Source of the DNA: Eublepharis macularius
Lineage: Eukaryota > Chordata > Lepidosauria > Squamata > Eublepharidae
Direction: 5' to 3'
Length of the DNA: 64,000 nt
NCBI RefSeq assembly: GCF_028583425.1
Contig: NC_072791.1
Coordinates: 45,267,368 to 45,331,367 of the forward strand
The translations under genes and the position numbers were made by a program. Shown here one piece after another: positions 1-10,790 of the stretch (position 1 is the stretch's first letter; every line of letters starts with the position of its first letter). The notes under the pieces were generated by a model, which saw only the letters and a program-made list of their open reading frames with translations, made no database searches and was not told where the DNA came from.

Positions 1-1913
1 AGATTCATAGCACTTATACACAGGACAGAAGATAACTCTTCAACTGAATTAAACTTTCAAGACAAAAATATTTGTTTCTTCAAAGAAACATGTACCTGCA
101 CTGATAAGTGGAGAAAAAAAGGGGTGGCAGTTCTATACTTATAAGCACTAGAATATATTTCTGGGCATCACAAAATTGACAGCTGATTGCTGCAAAGGAT
201 TCATCATAAGAATTAGTTTCTTCCTGCTTAAGAGACTTCCACCTCTCATATCTAGAAGATATGGTGGCAAGAAATTCAAAAGAATTCTTAAATAGGTAGC
301 AAATAAACCTGAATGAGTACCCAACTTTCAATAATATCAGTAATATAACAAAATGCACTTTTCCACACCTAACACTAAATATTCAGACTAAAACCATTGC
401 ATAACATAATATGCCCGCCAATTATACCTTAAGAACAATACAAATTCATGGAAACTATTACATGCAACATACAAATTAAAAGCAGCAAAACTTTCTTCAC
501 TGCTGAACATGCTATTGCAATCCTATAAAAAAAATACATTATTTGGCTTTGTGTGAATTCTCCCTCCATGAAAACACCATTGGTCTTTCACAGTGTCAGT
601 AGTCACACATCGCAGGTAACACCAAATTATGACTTGGATTCAGTAGATATTTCTAAAGAAGAGTGGGGCAATTTTTGCTGAATCTCCCTCCTGTTACAAA
701 CCTCTAACTTCCCCCCTCATGCCTATCGTAGGGGGCTCACCTGTCCTGTAGGAAAGAAAAGGGGGTATTTTGGACTGCAGAGAGGGAAAGAAGTCCACTC
801 CACAGAAGGAAATTTATTTCATCTGTAGAAATTACCAGTGAGTCCAAGCATTTATGTTAATTTTGAATATACAGAATTCCTTAAAATCCCTTGTCTATAT
901 AAAGAATTGGGCACCCTTTCTATGACCTCCCTACCCACCCAGTTGTGTAGTCGTAAATCTGGGTAGCAGGTTAAGAATGAGATTTTAGTGTCTAGCCATA
1001 CATAAATTGGAACAAAGCTGAGGCTGCAGGAAGAGGCTTTAGGCTAAGCCCTGTCCTAAGGATTTACAGCACAGCTCAGAAAAGTTTCCAGGTGACTGAG
1101 ATGATCATGCTCAGCATGACCCTTAGTTACGAGGCATAGTAACTGACATGTTAGATGGCAGGCCATGCCAGGAGAATAATTCAGTCATTCACATACTGCA
1201 GGAAACTCCATATAGCTTGAAGGACAATAAGAAATCCATCTGAGTGTACAGACTGGGAACTCCCTGTTGATGTGCCACTGATCTATGTCATATTTTGATG
1301 AGAACAGAGTTTCAGGGGAAAATAAGCATCTGCCAAAGTACATCTGACTGCTTTATTAAAGGAAGATTCTGCCCTTAACAAAAAAAAAATTGCACAGTTG
1401 TGAACAAACCGCAACCAAGAAAAAGGCACAGGAAAGAGTTCACCAATTTGAGATGCAATCCATACTGTGTTTAGGTCAATGGCAATTCATCTGAATGTGT
1501 TAAAACTGGACGCTTAGCAAAAGCAATGAGGGTTCACACTGATATGTCAAGCCTCAAAGAAAGGATAATTGAGAAGATATGAGGGTTCATATAATGAATT
1601 CAGTTCCACACAGGATACCAGTCGTTCACACTGATGCCACATAGCTGAGAAGTGAACCAGCTACCATCAATAAAGGGTAGAAATTTATTTTTAATTCTAT
1701 CTTATCTTTTTCCTATGGTTCAAGCCTGAATAGTATTTCTAGAAAACTGGACCTTGAAAAATACAAATGAAGGAATAAAATCCTTCCCATGGATTCTACC
1801 TCTTGCACCTGCAATTATAGAAAAAAACTGTTTTGCAAGATCCTACGGGTAAGTAACAACTGGAGCTAATCCTGGAAGATGCATTGTTTCAATGACAAAA
1901 GTATATGCTTTGA
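1..1913 (-). other. TTLL5: TTLL5 intron 2 (partial)
   Basis: This is the DNA downstream of the first coding exon of TTLL5, read on the minus strand. I see no further TTLL5 exon: the next conserved segment of the family (the CIMWTGG / RRIPVLVF block) is not encoded on either strand here. The sequence is AT-rich with no recognisable repeat. A 92-codon minus-strand reading frame at 80-358 has no similarity I recognise and is probably chance. Confidence 0.6.
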
Positions 1914-1918
1914 CTTAC

Positions 1919-1995
1919 TCTGGCCCTTCCACCTCTACATCTTCCTCTGAAGACGAGCCCGTTTCTTCCAAGTCCCGAGCCATCCCCACTGGCAT
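1919..1995 (-). CDS. TTLL5: TTLL5, first coding exon (tubulin polyglutamylase TTLL5)
   Basis: TTLL5 adds glutamate side chains to alpha-tubulin and acts at centrioles, cilia and sperm flagella; the human protein is about 1,280 residues. Only its first 25 codons plus 2 nt lie here. The minus-strand reading begins MPVGMARDLEETGSSSED, which closely matches the human start MPIVMARDLEETASSSED, including the second in-frame Met at position 5. The exon ends with A|GTAAG, a good donor (cttac at 1914-1918 on the plus strand). The start at 1995 has a purine at -3. The upstream acceptor is not settled: candidates lie just before the ATG (ACAG|GCA) or further up (TTCTTCAG). The TTL catalytic domain is outside the window. 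The opposite strand carries a 136-codon ORF that is only a shadow of this exon. Confidence 0.88.
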
Positions 1996-2029
1996 TGCCT
2001 GTACACGTTTTCATAGAGCCCAAAAGCAG

Positions 2030-2767
2030 TGGCCTTTCAAAGATTTCCCTGAAGAATTAGTTGATCTAGCCAATCCAGTTTTCTATGGACAAAACAAGAC
2101 AAAAACTGAGCAAAGAACTCTGACATGCAAAGCAATCCTGCAGTGCTTCTGCCTAGTGGATAGCAATCAATTTGCTTACTATAGTGAGTGTGCTAAATTT
2201 CATTATATAAAATCCAAGTATAAATCCACTCTCTACTCGGATGTTTACTACGTTGCCTTGGTCAAATCACTCTCTCATAAGAGTGTCATGAGGAAAAACT
2301 GAAATATGCTACCCTGAGCAAGAATGGCAAGATATACATGTGAAGAAATAACAGTGGTCTCTTAAGCCACATCTGCACAGGAGCTTCTCACAAAAACTGG
2401 AGCCGCAAAGGTGTCCCTTCTCCAAATTAGTGCATTGCTAGTGTAATTTCCAGAGATCACATCACTTGGCATCACAATCTGTGCTTTAGAACAGTATGTA
2501 CATGCATAATTTAAAACAGAGAAACAACAGGTTGTAGCAGTTTTATTACGCTCAATCTTTCACCTGCCCTCCTCCACTCCAAACTGCTTCGTCCCTCCGG
2601 TTTTCTCCAGGCATGACTTATTTCTAGTCTCTGAACCCAGTTAAGAGAAAAGTAGTTGAGGGGAGGGCAGTCTGGGGGCAGTGAAAACAGGTGGAGGAAG
2701 GGCTCAATTTCTTCTTCCTGAGCACATCCCATCCTCTCTACCAGAAGCTGCCACTACTTCCAATCTG
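2030..2767. other. TTLL5 intron 1, left part, no feature seen
   Basis: No exon, RNA gene or dispersed repeat that I recognise. The 73-codon minus-strand frame at 2511-2732 shows no family signature. Confidence 0.5.
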
Positions 2768-3953
2768 ACCAAATCCAAAGTGGAACCCTACAACTGAGAG
2801 AAAATGTAAAGAACAATTATGACTTGTAATAAGGTATTTATAAATAGATGAAGCACAAAGTGCTAAGTGCTATTTCATATACATACAATATAAATACAAT
2901 ACTACACAATAAATATCTAAAAGTCCTACAAACATCCACAATCCATAACAAATATAATTAAACAGACGGCCAACAAGGTTCATTCATGGTGATGTGAAAA
3001 ATCAGACCGAGTTTGTTGTAGATTCTTTCTTTCTTCTCTCGCTGTAGGTGCATAGGGACAAGTTGTTACTGAAGGAAACAAATACTACAGTAGGTAAGTG
3101 TCCACAAAAATTACATTAACCATTTGTTTCTCTCCTTTATTGCAGGTGGAGCTGGAACCAGGGGAAAAGATTTCCCCCCCACAATCCCAACAAGGGGCCA
3201 GCTTGAACTTTTTGTTTCAGTAGGACAACTTCATCAGGGGTCGTTAATGCATCTGTAATGAAACAGGTACTATAATAAACTTTTTGTATCAACAACAGAG
3301 TGTCCCTATATTGTATATTCAATAGTAACTCGCCCACTGGCACACATGAGATCTCCTGTGTGTCAGAGTTCAGCACACTCCGTGCTCACATCTCAACAGT
3401 GCTCTCCCAAGAGGGGGACGATACCGTGAATTTAAAGGTACCAACACTGTGTTGACATGTAATGAAATGTTCAACTAGGGGAGCTTCCATTGTTTGTTGC
3501 AGTCAAAGATGTTTCAGATAAACTGCAAAAAACTTTACTGTAGAAGGAAGCATTCTGGATTCGTTACTTGAAAAGTCTGAAACCAAATGGGTTGAATGAT
3601 GAACTTTCCTTACTTATTTTCTGTAAGTCTGTAATATGACTTGTATGTACCTTTAAATCTCCCTCTCGTGTGTATAGAGAGAAAAGAAAGAAAGAATCTA
3701 CAACAAATGCTCAGTCTGATTTTTCATTCCACCATGAATGGACTTTGTTGGCCATCAGTTTAATCATATTTATTATGGACTGCGGATGTTTGTAGGACAT
3801 TTAGATATTTATTGTGTAGTATTACATTTATATTGTATGTATATAAAATAGCACTTCATCTATTTATAAATACCTTATTACAAGTCATAACTGTTCCTTA
3901 CATTTTCTCTCGGTTGTGGGGTTCCACTTTGGACTTGGTCTGTCTGATCGGGA
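2768..3953. mobile_element. 1.2 kb element with ~260-280 bp inverted terminal arms
   Basis: The left arm (2768-3050) and right arm (3670-3953) are inverted copies. Reading inward from both ends gives CCAARTCCAAAGTGGAACCC, then a shared AATGTAARGAACARTTATGA block, and the match continues to a TTCTTTCTTTCTT tract. I judge the arms to be roughly 90% alike by eye, apart from a 14-nt insertion in the left arm. A direct repeat of about 20 bp (cactacttccaatctgaYca, one mismatch) lies at the outer edges (2752-2771 and about 3971-3990) and may be a target duplication, although on the right it stands ~17 bp beyond the arm. The 620-bp centre has no long ORF but contains a hammerhead-like core on the minus strand. 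Inverted terminal repeats plus a hammerhead motif suggest a Penelope-like retroelement end, but a DNA transposon is not excluded. Confidence 0.65.
3214..3237 (-). other. hammerhead-ribozyme-like core
   Basis: On the minus strand the sequence reads CTGATGA, then the 12-nt AGTTGTCCTACT whose ends AGT/ACT can pair, then GAAAC. This is the conserved spacing of a hammerhead catalytic core (CUGAUGA, stem II, GAAAC). I could not draw convincing stems I and III around it, so it may be a relic or a split motif. Hammerhead motifs are known from the terminal repeats of Penelope-like elements. Confidence 0.4.
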
Positions 3954-4897
3954 GAGCTTCTTTGTCTATTGCACTACTTCCAATCTGATCAGTGGCACCT
4001 CATGTTCTAATACATTTGATAGCAACAGATACATCTATGGCAGATCTAACCACCCACAGACTTCACAGAGTGGAGCTTTCCCATATACCCTCCTGCTATA
4101 GCCCATGAAGCCCCCTCAAATGCTGTTCCTGGGAGTCAGCAGTTCTTTAGGACAACGTAGCGGCAGGGATCTGTAGTGGGAGGGGATAATCAGCAGAAAT
4201 CACTACCCTCTCTTCCTGCACATAGAAATGCCATTCTGTCAGGGAAGTTCCATGGTTGGATTCAAGCCTCTGTGCCTAATCCAGCCACAACTTGGCAGTC
4301 AAGCATGTCCTTATCAGATTTATTACATAATATACCTTTCCACGTGGTCTTACCCCACATGTTGACATGTGCCTCCTTCACCATATTCAACCCACTTCAT
4401 GAGATCAGATTACATGCAATAGCATAGGTTTTAACAAGATCAGGGAAATCTCATGGTAAAGACAGTGCTATTCCCACCAAGACACTAAAACAAAATGCAA
4501 ATAGTTCAACTCGAGTCATGGCTGCATTCACATATTGTTGGATACTGTACTGTCCTTGCTCTAGAGCAGTTATTTGCTATCTTATCCACATAGGAAAAGC
4601 CCACTGAGAACTATTGCTAAAGCACAACAAAAAGTCAGTATCCAGTAACATGTGGAAGCAGCCTCGTTCTGTTCAGCAGTGTCTCTTCATTCAACCAGGT
4701 GCCTGAAGTCTTCCCTCCTCTTGAAATCAAAGGGCAATCAACCCCCTTCTGTACCACGAAACATTTTTAAATTAATTAATTTAAGGCACTGCCATGCCGC
4801 TTTTCTCCCCAAGGAGTTTCCCGGTGACAGCCATTGAATTTTGACTGCACCAGGCTAAATATCGAGAAGCACAGGAAGAGGGAAAGACCAGCAGCTC
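3954..4897. other. TTLL5 intron 1, right part, no feature seen
   Basis: Unique-looking intronic DNA with no exon or recognised repeat. Short ORFs on the plus strand (3916-4101, 4176-4427, 4652-4837) have no family signature. Confidence 0.5.
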
Positions 4898-5020
4898 GGG
4901 TTGCCAACCTTCAGGTGGCACCTGGATATCTCCTAGAATTCAAATGGATCTCCAGGCTTCAGAGATCAGTTCCCCTGGAGAAAATGACTGTTTTGGAAGG
5001 TGAATTCTAACGAAATGCCA
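4898..5020 (+). repeat. truncated hAT-type MITE (GGGTTGCCAACC family)
   Basis: It begins gggttgccaacc and carries the family's internal marks (cctggatatctcc, cagagatcagttcccctgg, agaaaatgactg). The far end is missing and the sequence runs into the CpG-rich promoter. The same family has complete copies at 43420-43612 and 47817-48000 and a split copy at 39331-41098. Confidence 0.7.
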
Positions 5021-5364
5021 GTTCTCCCCAAAGGACCCGCTTCGCCCACGCATGGGAATCCCCATTTCTTGGGGTAGTGGGGTGCCGAAGGGCACTCGCT
5101 CTGACTCGGTCTCCTCTTTAGAAAACATCTCGTGAACTTAGCGGGCTTTGCTGCTCGGACACTCGACCCCCTGACCAGGCCTTGACCTCCTGAAAGGGTC
5201 CCTGGCTGCATCGAGAAAGCTCGACAAGCCCTGGGGAGGGAGGCCGGGAAGAGGCACGAGAAGCCGCCTCACATGAAGCGCCGCGGCCGGCCCGCCTATG
5301 CGATCTGGAGCTCTTCCGAAGCAGGCTCCGCAGAGCCCACGCTCCTATTCCCTCCGTGCCATAC

Positions 5365-5450
5365 CTGCTGCTTCATCTCCCTTTGAGGCCCGGTGACGGC
5401 GGTTCCTGCCGGCGCTTCTCCTGTTACTACAACAACCGAGAAGCAACCGC
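5365..5450 (-). other. TTLL5: TTLL5 exon 1 (5'UTR), approximate
   Basis: Minus-strand sequence ending in CAGCAG|GTATGG at 5365 gives a good splice donor inside the CpG island, placed correctly for the non-coding first exon of TTLL5. The transcription start is not visible, so the outer boundary is a guess. Confidence 0.5.
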
Positions 5451-5790
5451 CCCTCCCTCCTTCAAGACGCCTCTACGCAAGCGCCACCACACCCGATCCC
5501 CCCGCGCCTGCGCAATCACAGCCCACCCATTCCCCCGTCGGCCGCCTTTTTGCCTCTTCCAACATAGCACCATGAACGAATCGCACTGGACTCAGGAAAC
5601 CGAGGCACGAACTCCTCCTCGCTCATCGAAGCTTACGTCACAACGCCTTGGAAAGGATCAGGGCGTTTGATTGGCACGAGCGACGACCCACCCCCGTGGC
5701 GCGGAGGAGAGGACTAGAGATGGACGTCCAATCAGAAGAGAAGCCGCGCTTGACTGGCGGCTGCGCTGCGAGGGGCGGGGTTGCTGCTCC
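5366..5790. promoter_or_regulatory. bidirectional CpG-island promoter of TTLL5 and ERG28
   Basis: This is the only long CpG-rich stretch outside mobile elements. It lies between two divergent 5'UTR exons whose donors are at 5365 (minus) and 5834 (plus). Visible sites: an NRF1-like CGCGCCTGCGCA at 5503-5514, a CRE-like TACGTCAC at 5634-5641, an inverted CCAAT (ATTGG) at 5670-5674, CCAATCAG at 5728-5735, and a GC box GGGGCGGGG at 5772-5780. No TATA box is evident, which is usual for such promoters. The arrangement matches the head-to-head TTLL5/ERG28 pair of other vertebrates, so the two genes probably share regulation. Confidence 0.8.
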
Positions 5791-5834
5791 TCGGGCCGGA
5801 GACCGCTGAAGAAGCTGCTGCGTCCGAAGAGCAG
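5785..5834 (+). other. ERG28: ERG28 exon 1 (5'UTR), approximate start
   Basis: GAAGAAGCTGCTG...GAGCAG followed by GTAGAA gives a splice donor at 5834/5835, just downstream of the GC box. It has no start codon in frame with the protein, so it is a leader exon. The 5' boundary is estimated. Confidence 0.55.
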
Positions 5835-6450
5835 GTAGAACGATGCGGGAGTGGGAGCGTCTTTAAGGGGCGCGATGTGACGGGATGACTCTGGAGCCAG
5901 GCAGTGGGTGGCTGCGGGGCAGGAGCTGAATAGGAGAGAGATCTCTTGGGGAGGATGGAGTTATTTGAGCAGGTGTTTAACCTAAGGACATCAGTAGGAA
6001 AATGCCAGTGGTGAACAGGGGAGAATGCAGTAATTGGTTCTTCTGCAGGTAAAGGGTTTAGAATGCGATTGGGGTGATTGACATGCAATTGACTGACTGA
6101 CTGACTGCTCTGGGTTGACATGTAAACCAGTCCTTACCCAGAGGGAAGTCCACTGAGGCTTACTCCCACGTAAATTGAACCAAGATTGCAGCCTATGATG
6201 GTTTATTCACTGATCGTCTTTGGAAACATCATCCTTTATGCCCATATCTTTGTGGATGTTATGCGTGGGATTTCTACCCTTGTTTTTATTAAGGGATGTT
6301 GTGTAATGAACTGGGGATCCTTAGGGCAAGCTGTGCCTATAAAGGTTTTAGGAAGAAATGTTGCAAAATGTAGGGGAAGGGGGGTGCATATGAATTATGA
6401 TGTATGAGGGTAGCACGAATTCTAGACATTACCTTTGTTCCTATGAGCAG
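5835..6450 (+). other. ERG28: ERG28 intron 1
   Basis: GC-rich at its left end, then falling to background. It contains a (GACT)n-like run near 6089 and, around 6130-6200, a degraded copy of the common squamate CAATCCTATGC / CCACTGAGGCTTACTCCC repeat. It ends at the acceptor CCTATGAGCAG at 6450. Confidence 0.55.
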
Positions 6451-6468
6451 GTTTCGTGCCACTGCAAG

Positions 6469-6601
6469 ATGAGCCGATTTCTGAATGTTCTCCGTAGCTG
6501 GCTAGTTATGGTGTCCATCATTGCCATGGGGAACACAATACAAAGCTTCAGAGATCACAGCTTCCTCTCTGAGAAACTGTACACTGGCAAACCAAGCCTT
6601 G
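6469..6601 (+). CDS. ERG28: ERG28, coding exon 1 of 4 (ER sterol-biosynthesis scaffold Erg28)
   Basis: Erg28 is a small multipass ER membrane protein that tethers the sterol C-4 demethylation enzymes (C-4 methyl oxidase, C-4 decarboxylase, 3-keto reductase) in cholesterol synthesis. The gene is complete in this window: coding segments 6469-6601, 11784-11874, 17280-17398 and 18123-18202 sum to 423 nt, which is 140 codons plus a stop, the same length as human ERG28. This exon encodes residues 1-44 (MSRFLNVLRSWL...LYTGKPSL), nearly identical to human, with a first membrane segment at about residues 8-26. The ATG follows acceptor CCTATGAGCAG at 6450 after an 18-nt leader; the exon ends G|GTAAGG. 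All splice sites are GT-AG and all phases agree. Further membrane segments are at about 53-70, 78-98 and 103-123, and the C-terminus is KKRN. Confidence 0.97.
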
Positions 6602-6940
6602 GTAAGGTGCGCAGGTTGTCATATTTGCACTGCTGGAAGTATTGGAATCTTTACTTTCTGCACTGTATCTTGCCTTGATCTCTAAAAATGCTTATTTCAA
6701 TTTCAAATGTCTTCCTCAGTGTTGTTCTCTTTTTGCCTGATACCTGCTCACTGAAACACAAAAAGTAGCCAGCATTATTTCTCCTTTGCCAATGACAACT
6801 AAAGGCTACTTCATGCATTACAGACATAGCTGGCAAACCATAGTCATTTCAGTGCTATGACCTTCTTATGCCAGCCAGCTGCACATGGAATTGAAATGAG
6901 AGTTCCACACTGTACTTAATATAAAAATATGGCAAGATCA

Positions 6941-7110
6941 TACTATAGATTGTTTGTCCACCTTTCTCACTGAGACTCAAGGTGGATTACATATGGCTGG
7001 GACATCCAGTGAACAATACAACAGGGTTTGGAATTGCAGAAAAAATTGAAAAATAGACAAAAATCTGATACAGAGCTAAAACAATGCTGAAGCAAAGCAT
7101 AAGCAAGAAC
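6941..7110 (-). repeat. dispersed SINE/LINE 3'-tail repeat, copy 1
   Basis: The stretch tccacctttctcactgagac, then aaagcataagcaa, recurs at 48490-48640 with clear similarity. The segment is the reverse of a common SINE 3' region (CTCAGTGAGAAAGGTGGA). No target duplication was found. Confidence 0.5.
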
Positions 7111-7387
7111 ATACATGTTCAGGAAAAATAAACAGAAGTTTTGTGGCACTTTAATAGCTACCACAAATGTCCCACTTCTCCCAGCAATTCTCCATTTAAA
7201 TTGTTGCTTCTGCTGCTCCATGTATAATTATTTCCTTTTCATTCTCCAAGTCATTCTTGAATAGATCTTTAATCAGTTCATTTTCTTGGGGTATTAAAAT
7301 CTTTAATTACTAATTTTCTGTGTAAATAAATAATTATATATGGCAGAAGATATAAAACACAAAATATTTCTTCCCAACACCCTCTTC

Positions 7388-10300
7388 ATACATTTTTTTT
7401 AAAATACACTTTCTATAAGATGCGATAATACTTATGTTAGGATACATTTATATTCAACATTTTCATAACTAATCTATTTTGCAACTATATTGTTGGTTTT
7501 ATCATTGCTACATAGTCAATACTACATACTTTCACCTTCTACTTAGCTGAGATAACTTTTAACAAATGGATACTATATCAAAATATATAGGGAATCTAAA
7601 TTCATAGGGAATCTAAATTTTAATATATTCTGCAATTTTCCATGTATTTCCTTCCAATATTTTTGCCCTTTTGCAAGTCCACCACATATAAAAGGTTCCA
7701 TCTATATATTGATATTTCCAACATTTTCCTTTGTAATTTTTATCTACTTTCTCAATATCCTTTGGAATAACATACCATCTGCAAAACATTTTATACCAGT
7801 TTTCTCTTAACACCAGGCTGGTTATGAACTTAATTCCTTTTTCTCTTAACCGTTCCCATTGGTGCATAGGTATTTGCTCTCTAAACTTCAGCATTCATTT
7901 AATCATACTTTTTCCCACTTCTTCTGTTTGTAACTGAAGTAATAGCTTATATATCCATCATAATAAGTTACCTTTTTGTTTTGTAATCAGCTGTTTTATC
8001 TCTCTTAAAGCTCCGCCATCCATGTTAGTAATCTTCTTTAATCTTGAATTTTTTTTCCATCTGGATAGATCTGTTAGTAATAGGTCTTCTGATAATTGTT
8101 TTTAAAAAGATTACAATTTTGTCCAGTCACATTTATCCATCGATATTTAATATAATCAGTAGCTACTATGCATTCTGTACTGTTTATATTCTTGTTGCAT
8201 TAAAAATCTCATTTTTTTTCTTCTTCCTCTTAATTTTATATCCTGAAAAGGGTCCCTATTCTTCAATATGTTCCATTACATACTACAGAGATTTTTGTAG
8301 ATCCAAAACTGTTAAAAACCATATCATCTGAATATCTTTTCATTTTAAATTCTGTATCCTCCACTTTTATCCTTTTAATCCTTATATCTTATCTGATCTT
8401 TGTGGCCAAAGTCTTCATTGCTAATATAAACAATAGAGGTAAAGGAGGACAGCCCTGGCATGTTCCTTTTTCAATCAAAATTGCTTCTATTAATTTTCCA
8501 TTTATTAAAATCTTTGCTTTTTGGTTCAAGGCTATACCTCGCATCCAGTTCCAAAATTCCAGGTCACAGTCCATATTCTGAAGTACATTCAGTAAAAAAG
8601 GCCATGTTAAATTGTCAAATACTTTCTCTGCTTCTAAAAATAAGAATGCTGCTTTCTTTTTTTCTTATTCATGATTTTTTTTCTTATTCATGAATTATTC
8701 ATCTATTATAAATCATATATTGTCTTTCATGTACCTCTTTCATACAAAGCCTATTTGATCATTATATATTAGATTTGGTATGCATTTTCTTAATCTTTTT
8801 GCCACTATTGTAGCAAATATTTAATAATCTACATTCAGTAAAGAAATAGGTCTGTATGACTGTAATAGCGTTGCATCACTGCCTTCTTTATATATTAATG
8901 TTATAAATGCGTCTTGCCACATTGGAGGTATTGTCTTCCCTTCTTTTATCTTATTCGTAACTTTTTGTAATGGAATCATTAAAACTTCCTCAAAATGTTT
9001 ATAATACATTGCTGTCAACCCATCTGGGCCTGGTGCTCTACCCTTTTTCATACTTTTTATCACCTGGGAAATTTCTTTAATTGTTATTGTTTGGTTTTAA
9101 ATTTTTTGTATGTTCGGGTGTAATTGGGATATCTTTTAAATATTCTCTTATTCCACTTTCTGAAATAGACTTCTTTTTATATAATCCTGAAAAAACCTTA
9201 ATAAATTGTTCTTGTATTTCTTTTTCTGCATAAGTAAGTTGATCTCCTTTATATTGGTATGACTCTTCTTTCTTTCTCCTTCCTGAGACAGTACACCAGA
9301 TATCTGCCAGGTTTGTTAGCGTGTTCAAAATGTCTTTGTTTTAAAAATGTTAATTTGTTTCTGTCTCTCTTCCATTTCTAACAATATCTAACGAGTTTTT
9401 TAATTGTCCAATTTTTACTAATATGTTTTGTCAGGATTTTGTGTGTATGTTCTTGCTCCAATCTCTGGTTTTTTTCTGTTAATATCTTAGTTTGTTCTGT
9501 GTTTTGTCTTTTCTTCTTGACAGCAACTGCTAATAAAGTTCCTCTAATAAAGGCTTTGCTTGTTTCCCAAATTATATCTGAGGATATTCCTTTTGTATGA
9601 TTTATTTTTTTAAAATTCTTCCAGATCTTTTTTACACTTATTTATTACATCTTCTTGTAATAAAAGAGCAACATTTAATCTCCATCTCCCTCTTGGTTTT
9701 CTGTTCCATTGCTAAACTATCTCTATAGGGTTATGATCTGCAAATGTTTTCCGCTGAATCTCTGCTTAATCTAAATTCATTGTTAAACTTCTTGGTATCT
9801 GTATCCAACACATGTCTATTCGTGAATATGTTCAATGTCGATCAGAAAAAATGTAAAATCTGTCTTTTGGTTGTTTAGTCCTCCAGGCATCTTCTAACTT
9901 CAACATGTCCAAATATAGGAATACATTTTTCGGTAATTTCCCATTTTTAACATTTCTGGATATGTCCCTCTTTGGATCTAAAACTCCATCCATGTCTCAA
10001 AAAACATTTCTTCATTTTGGAATTCTAGCATACTTTGAAAGAAATTCTCAAAAAAATTAACTTTAGCATTGTTTGGCTCACATATTGTTGCTAACACACA
10101 CGCACACACTTTGCCTTCTAGGAGTTTCATTTTTAAAATTAAATATCTTCCCTCAGGATCTCTTAATTCTTCTGTTACTTCTAGTTGTGGCTTATTTATA
10201 TAAATAGCTACCCCGCGCTTTTTGTTTTGTTGCTGAAGCAAGATATACTTTACCTAACTTTTTATGGTTTAAGATATGCTCATATTTCTTCTTTATGTGG

Positions 10301-10790
10301 GTTTCTTGCAGGCAAAAAATACCTGCATTTTGCTTTTTAAGTAGTGTATTTCGTAGGAGAGTTCAGTCCATTAATATTAACTGATACTATTTATACTTTA
10401 TCAATTTTGTCCCAAAATTAATACCACTGCCGTTTCTTCTCCTGGACTCTTAAATAAACTTTACTTTAAATTGCTTAAAGATTTTCCTTCCGTTTCTCTG
10501 TGTCGATCCTCCGCTTGCAGTTCTTCAGCCAATAGCTTGGCTTGTTCTTCTGCTTTGGTTACTTTCCTTCCTACTTGATAAGTATATCTCTATTGCAAAC
10601 GGTATTTTCCAGTGGTATTTTATTTCCTTTTCTTGTAGGATCTTTCTCAGAAAGTCAAAATCTTTTCTTTTCCTTAACACACATGTTGGTAAGTCCTGAA
10701 AGATCTGCACTAATATTATTTTTTGAAATGCCGTAAGTGTGCAAATACAGTAATAAAAGTGAACAGTCTGCAAAGAGAAAAAAATTGTTG
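7388..10790 (-). mobile_element. L1 LINE, 5'-truncated, degraded
   Basis: It runs right to left in ERG28 intron 2, antisense to the gene. From its 5' side: an ORF1 C-terminal piece (10773-10525; FQDLP, RKRKDF, KYHWKIPF), an AP-endonuclease piece (10241-9978; KKRGVAIYI), reverse-transcriptase pieces (9063-8821: GRAPGPDGLTAMYYKHF, SYRPISLLNVDY; 8574-8389: NGKLIEAILIEKGTCQGCP), and the ORF2 C-terminal zinc-knuckle region (7894-7613: GTFYMWWTCKRA). These are L1-clade signatures. Many frame breaks separate them, so it is dead. The sequence is unusually AT-rich for the locus. The 3' end is near a T run at 7388; no target duplication was identified. Confidence 0.88.

Noticed and set aside
1892-2302. 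136-codon plus-strand ORF starting MTKVYALTYS
   Set aside because: Its 5' part is the exact antisense of the TTLL5 first coding exon; the rest has no family signature.
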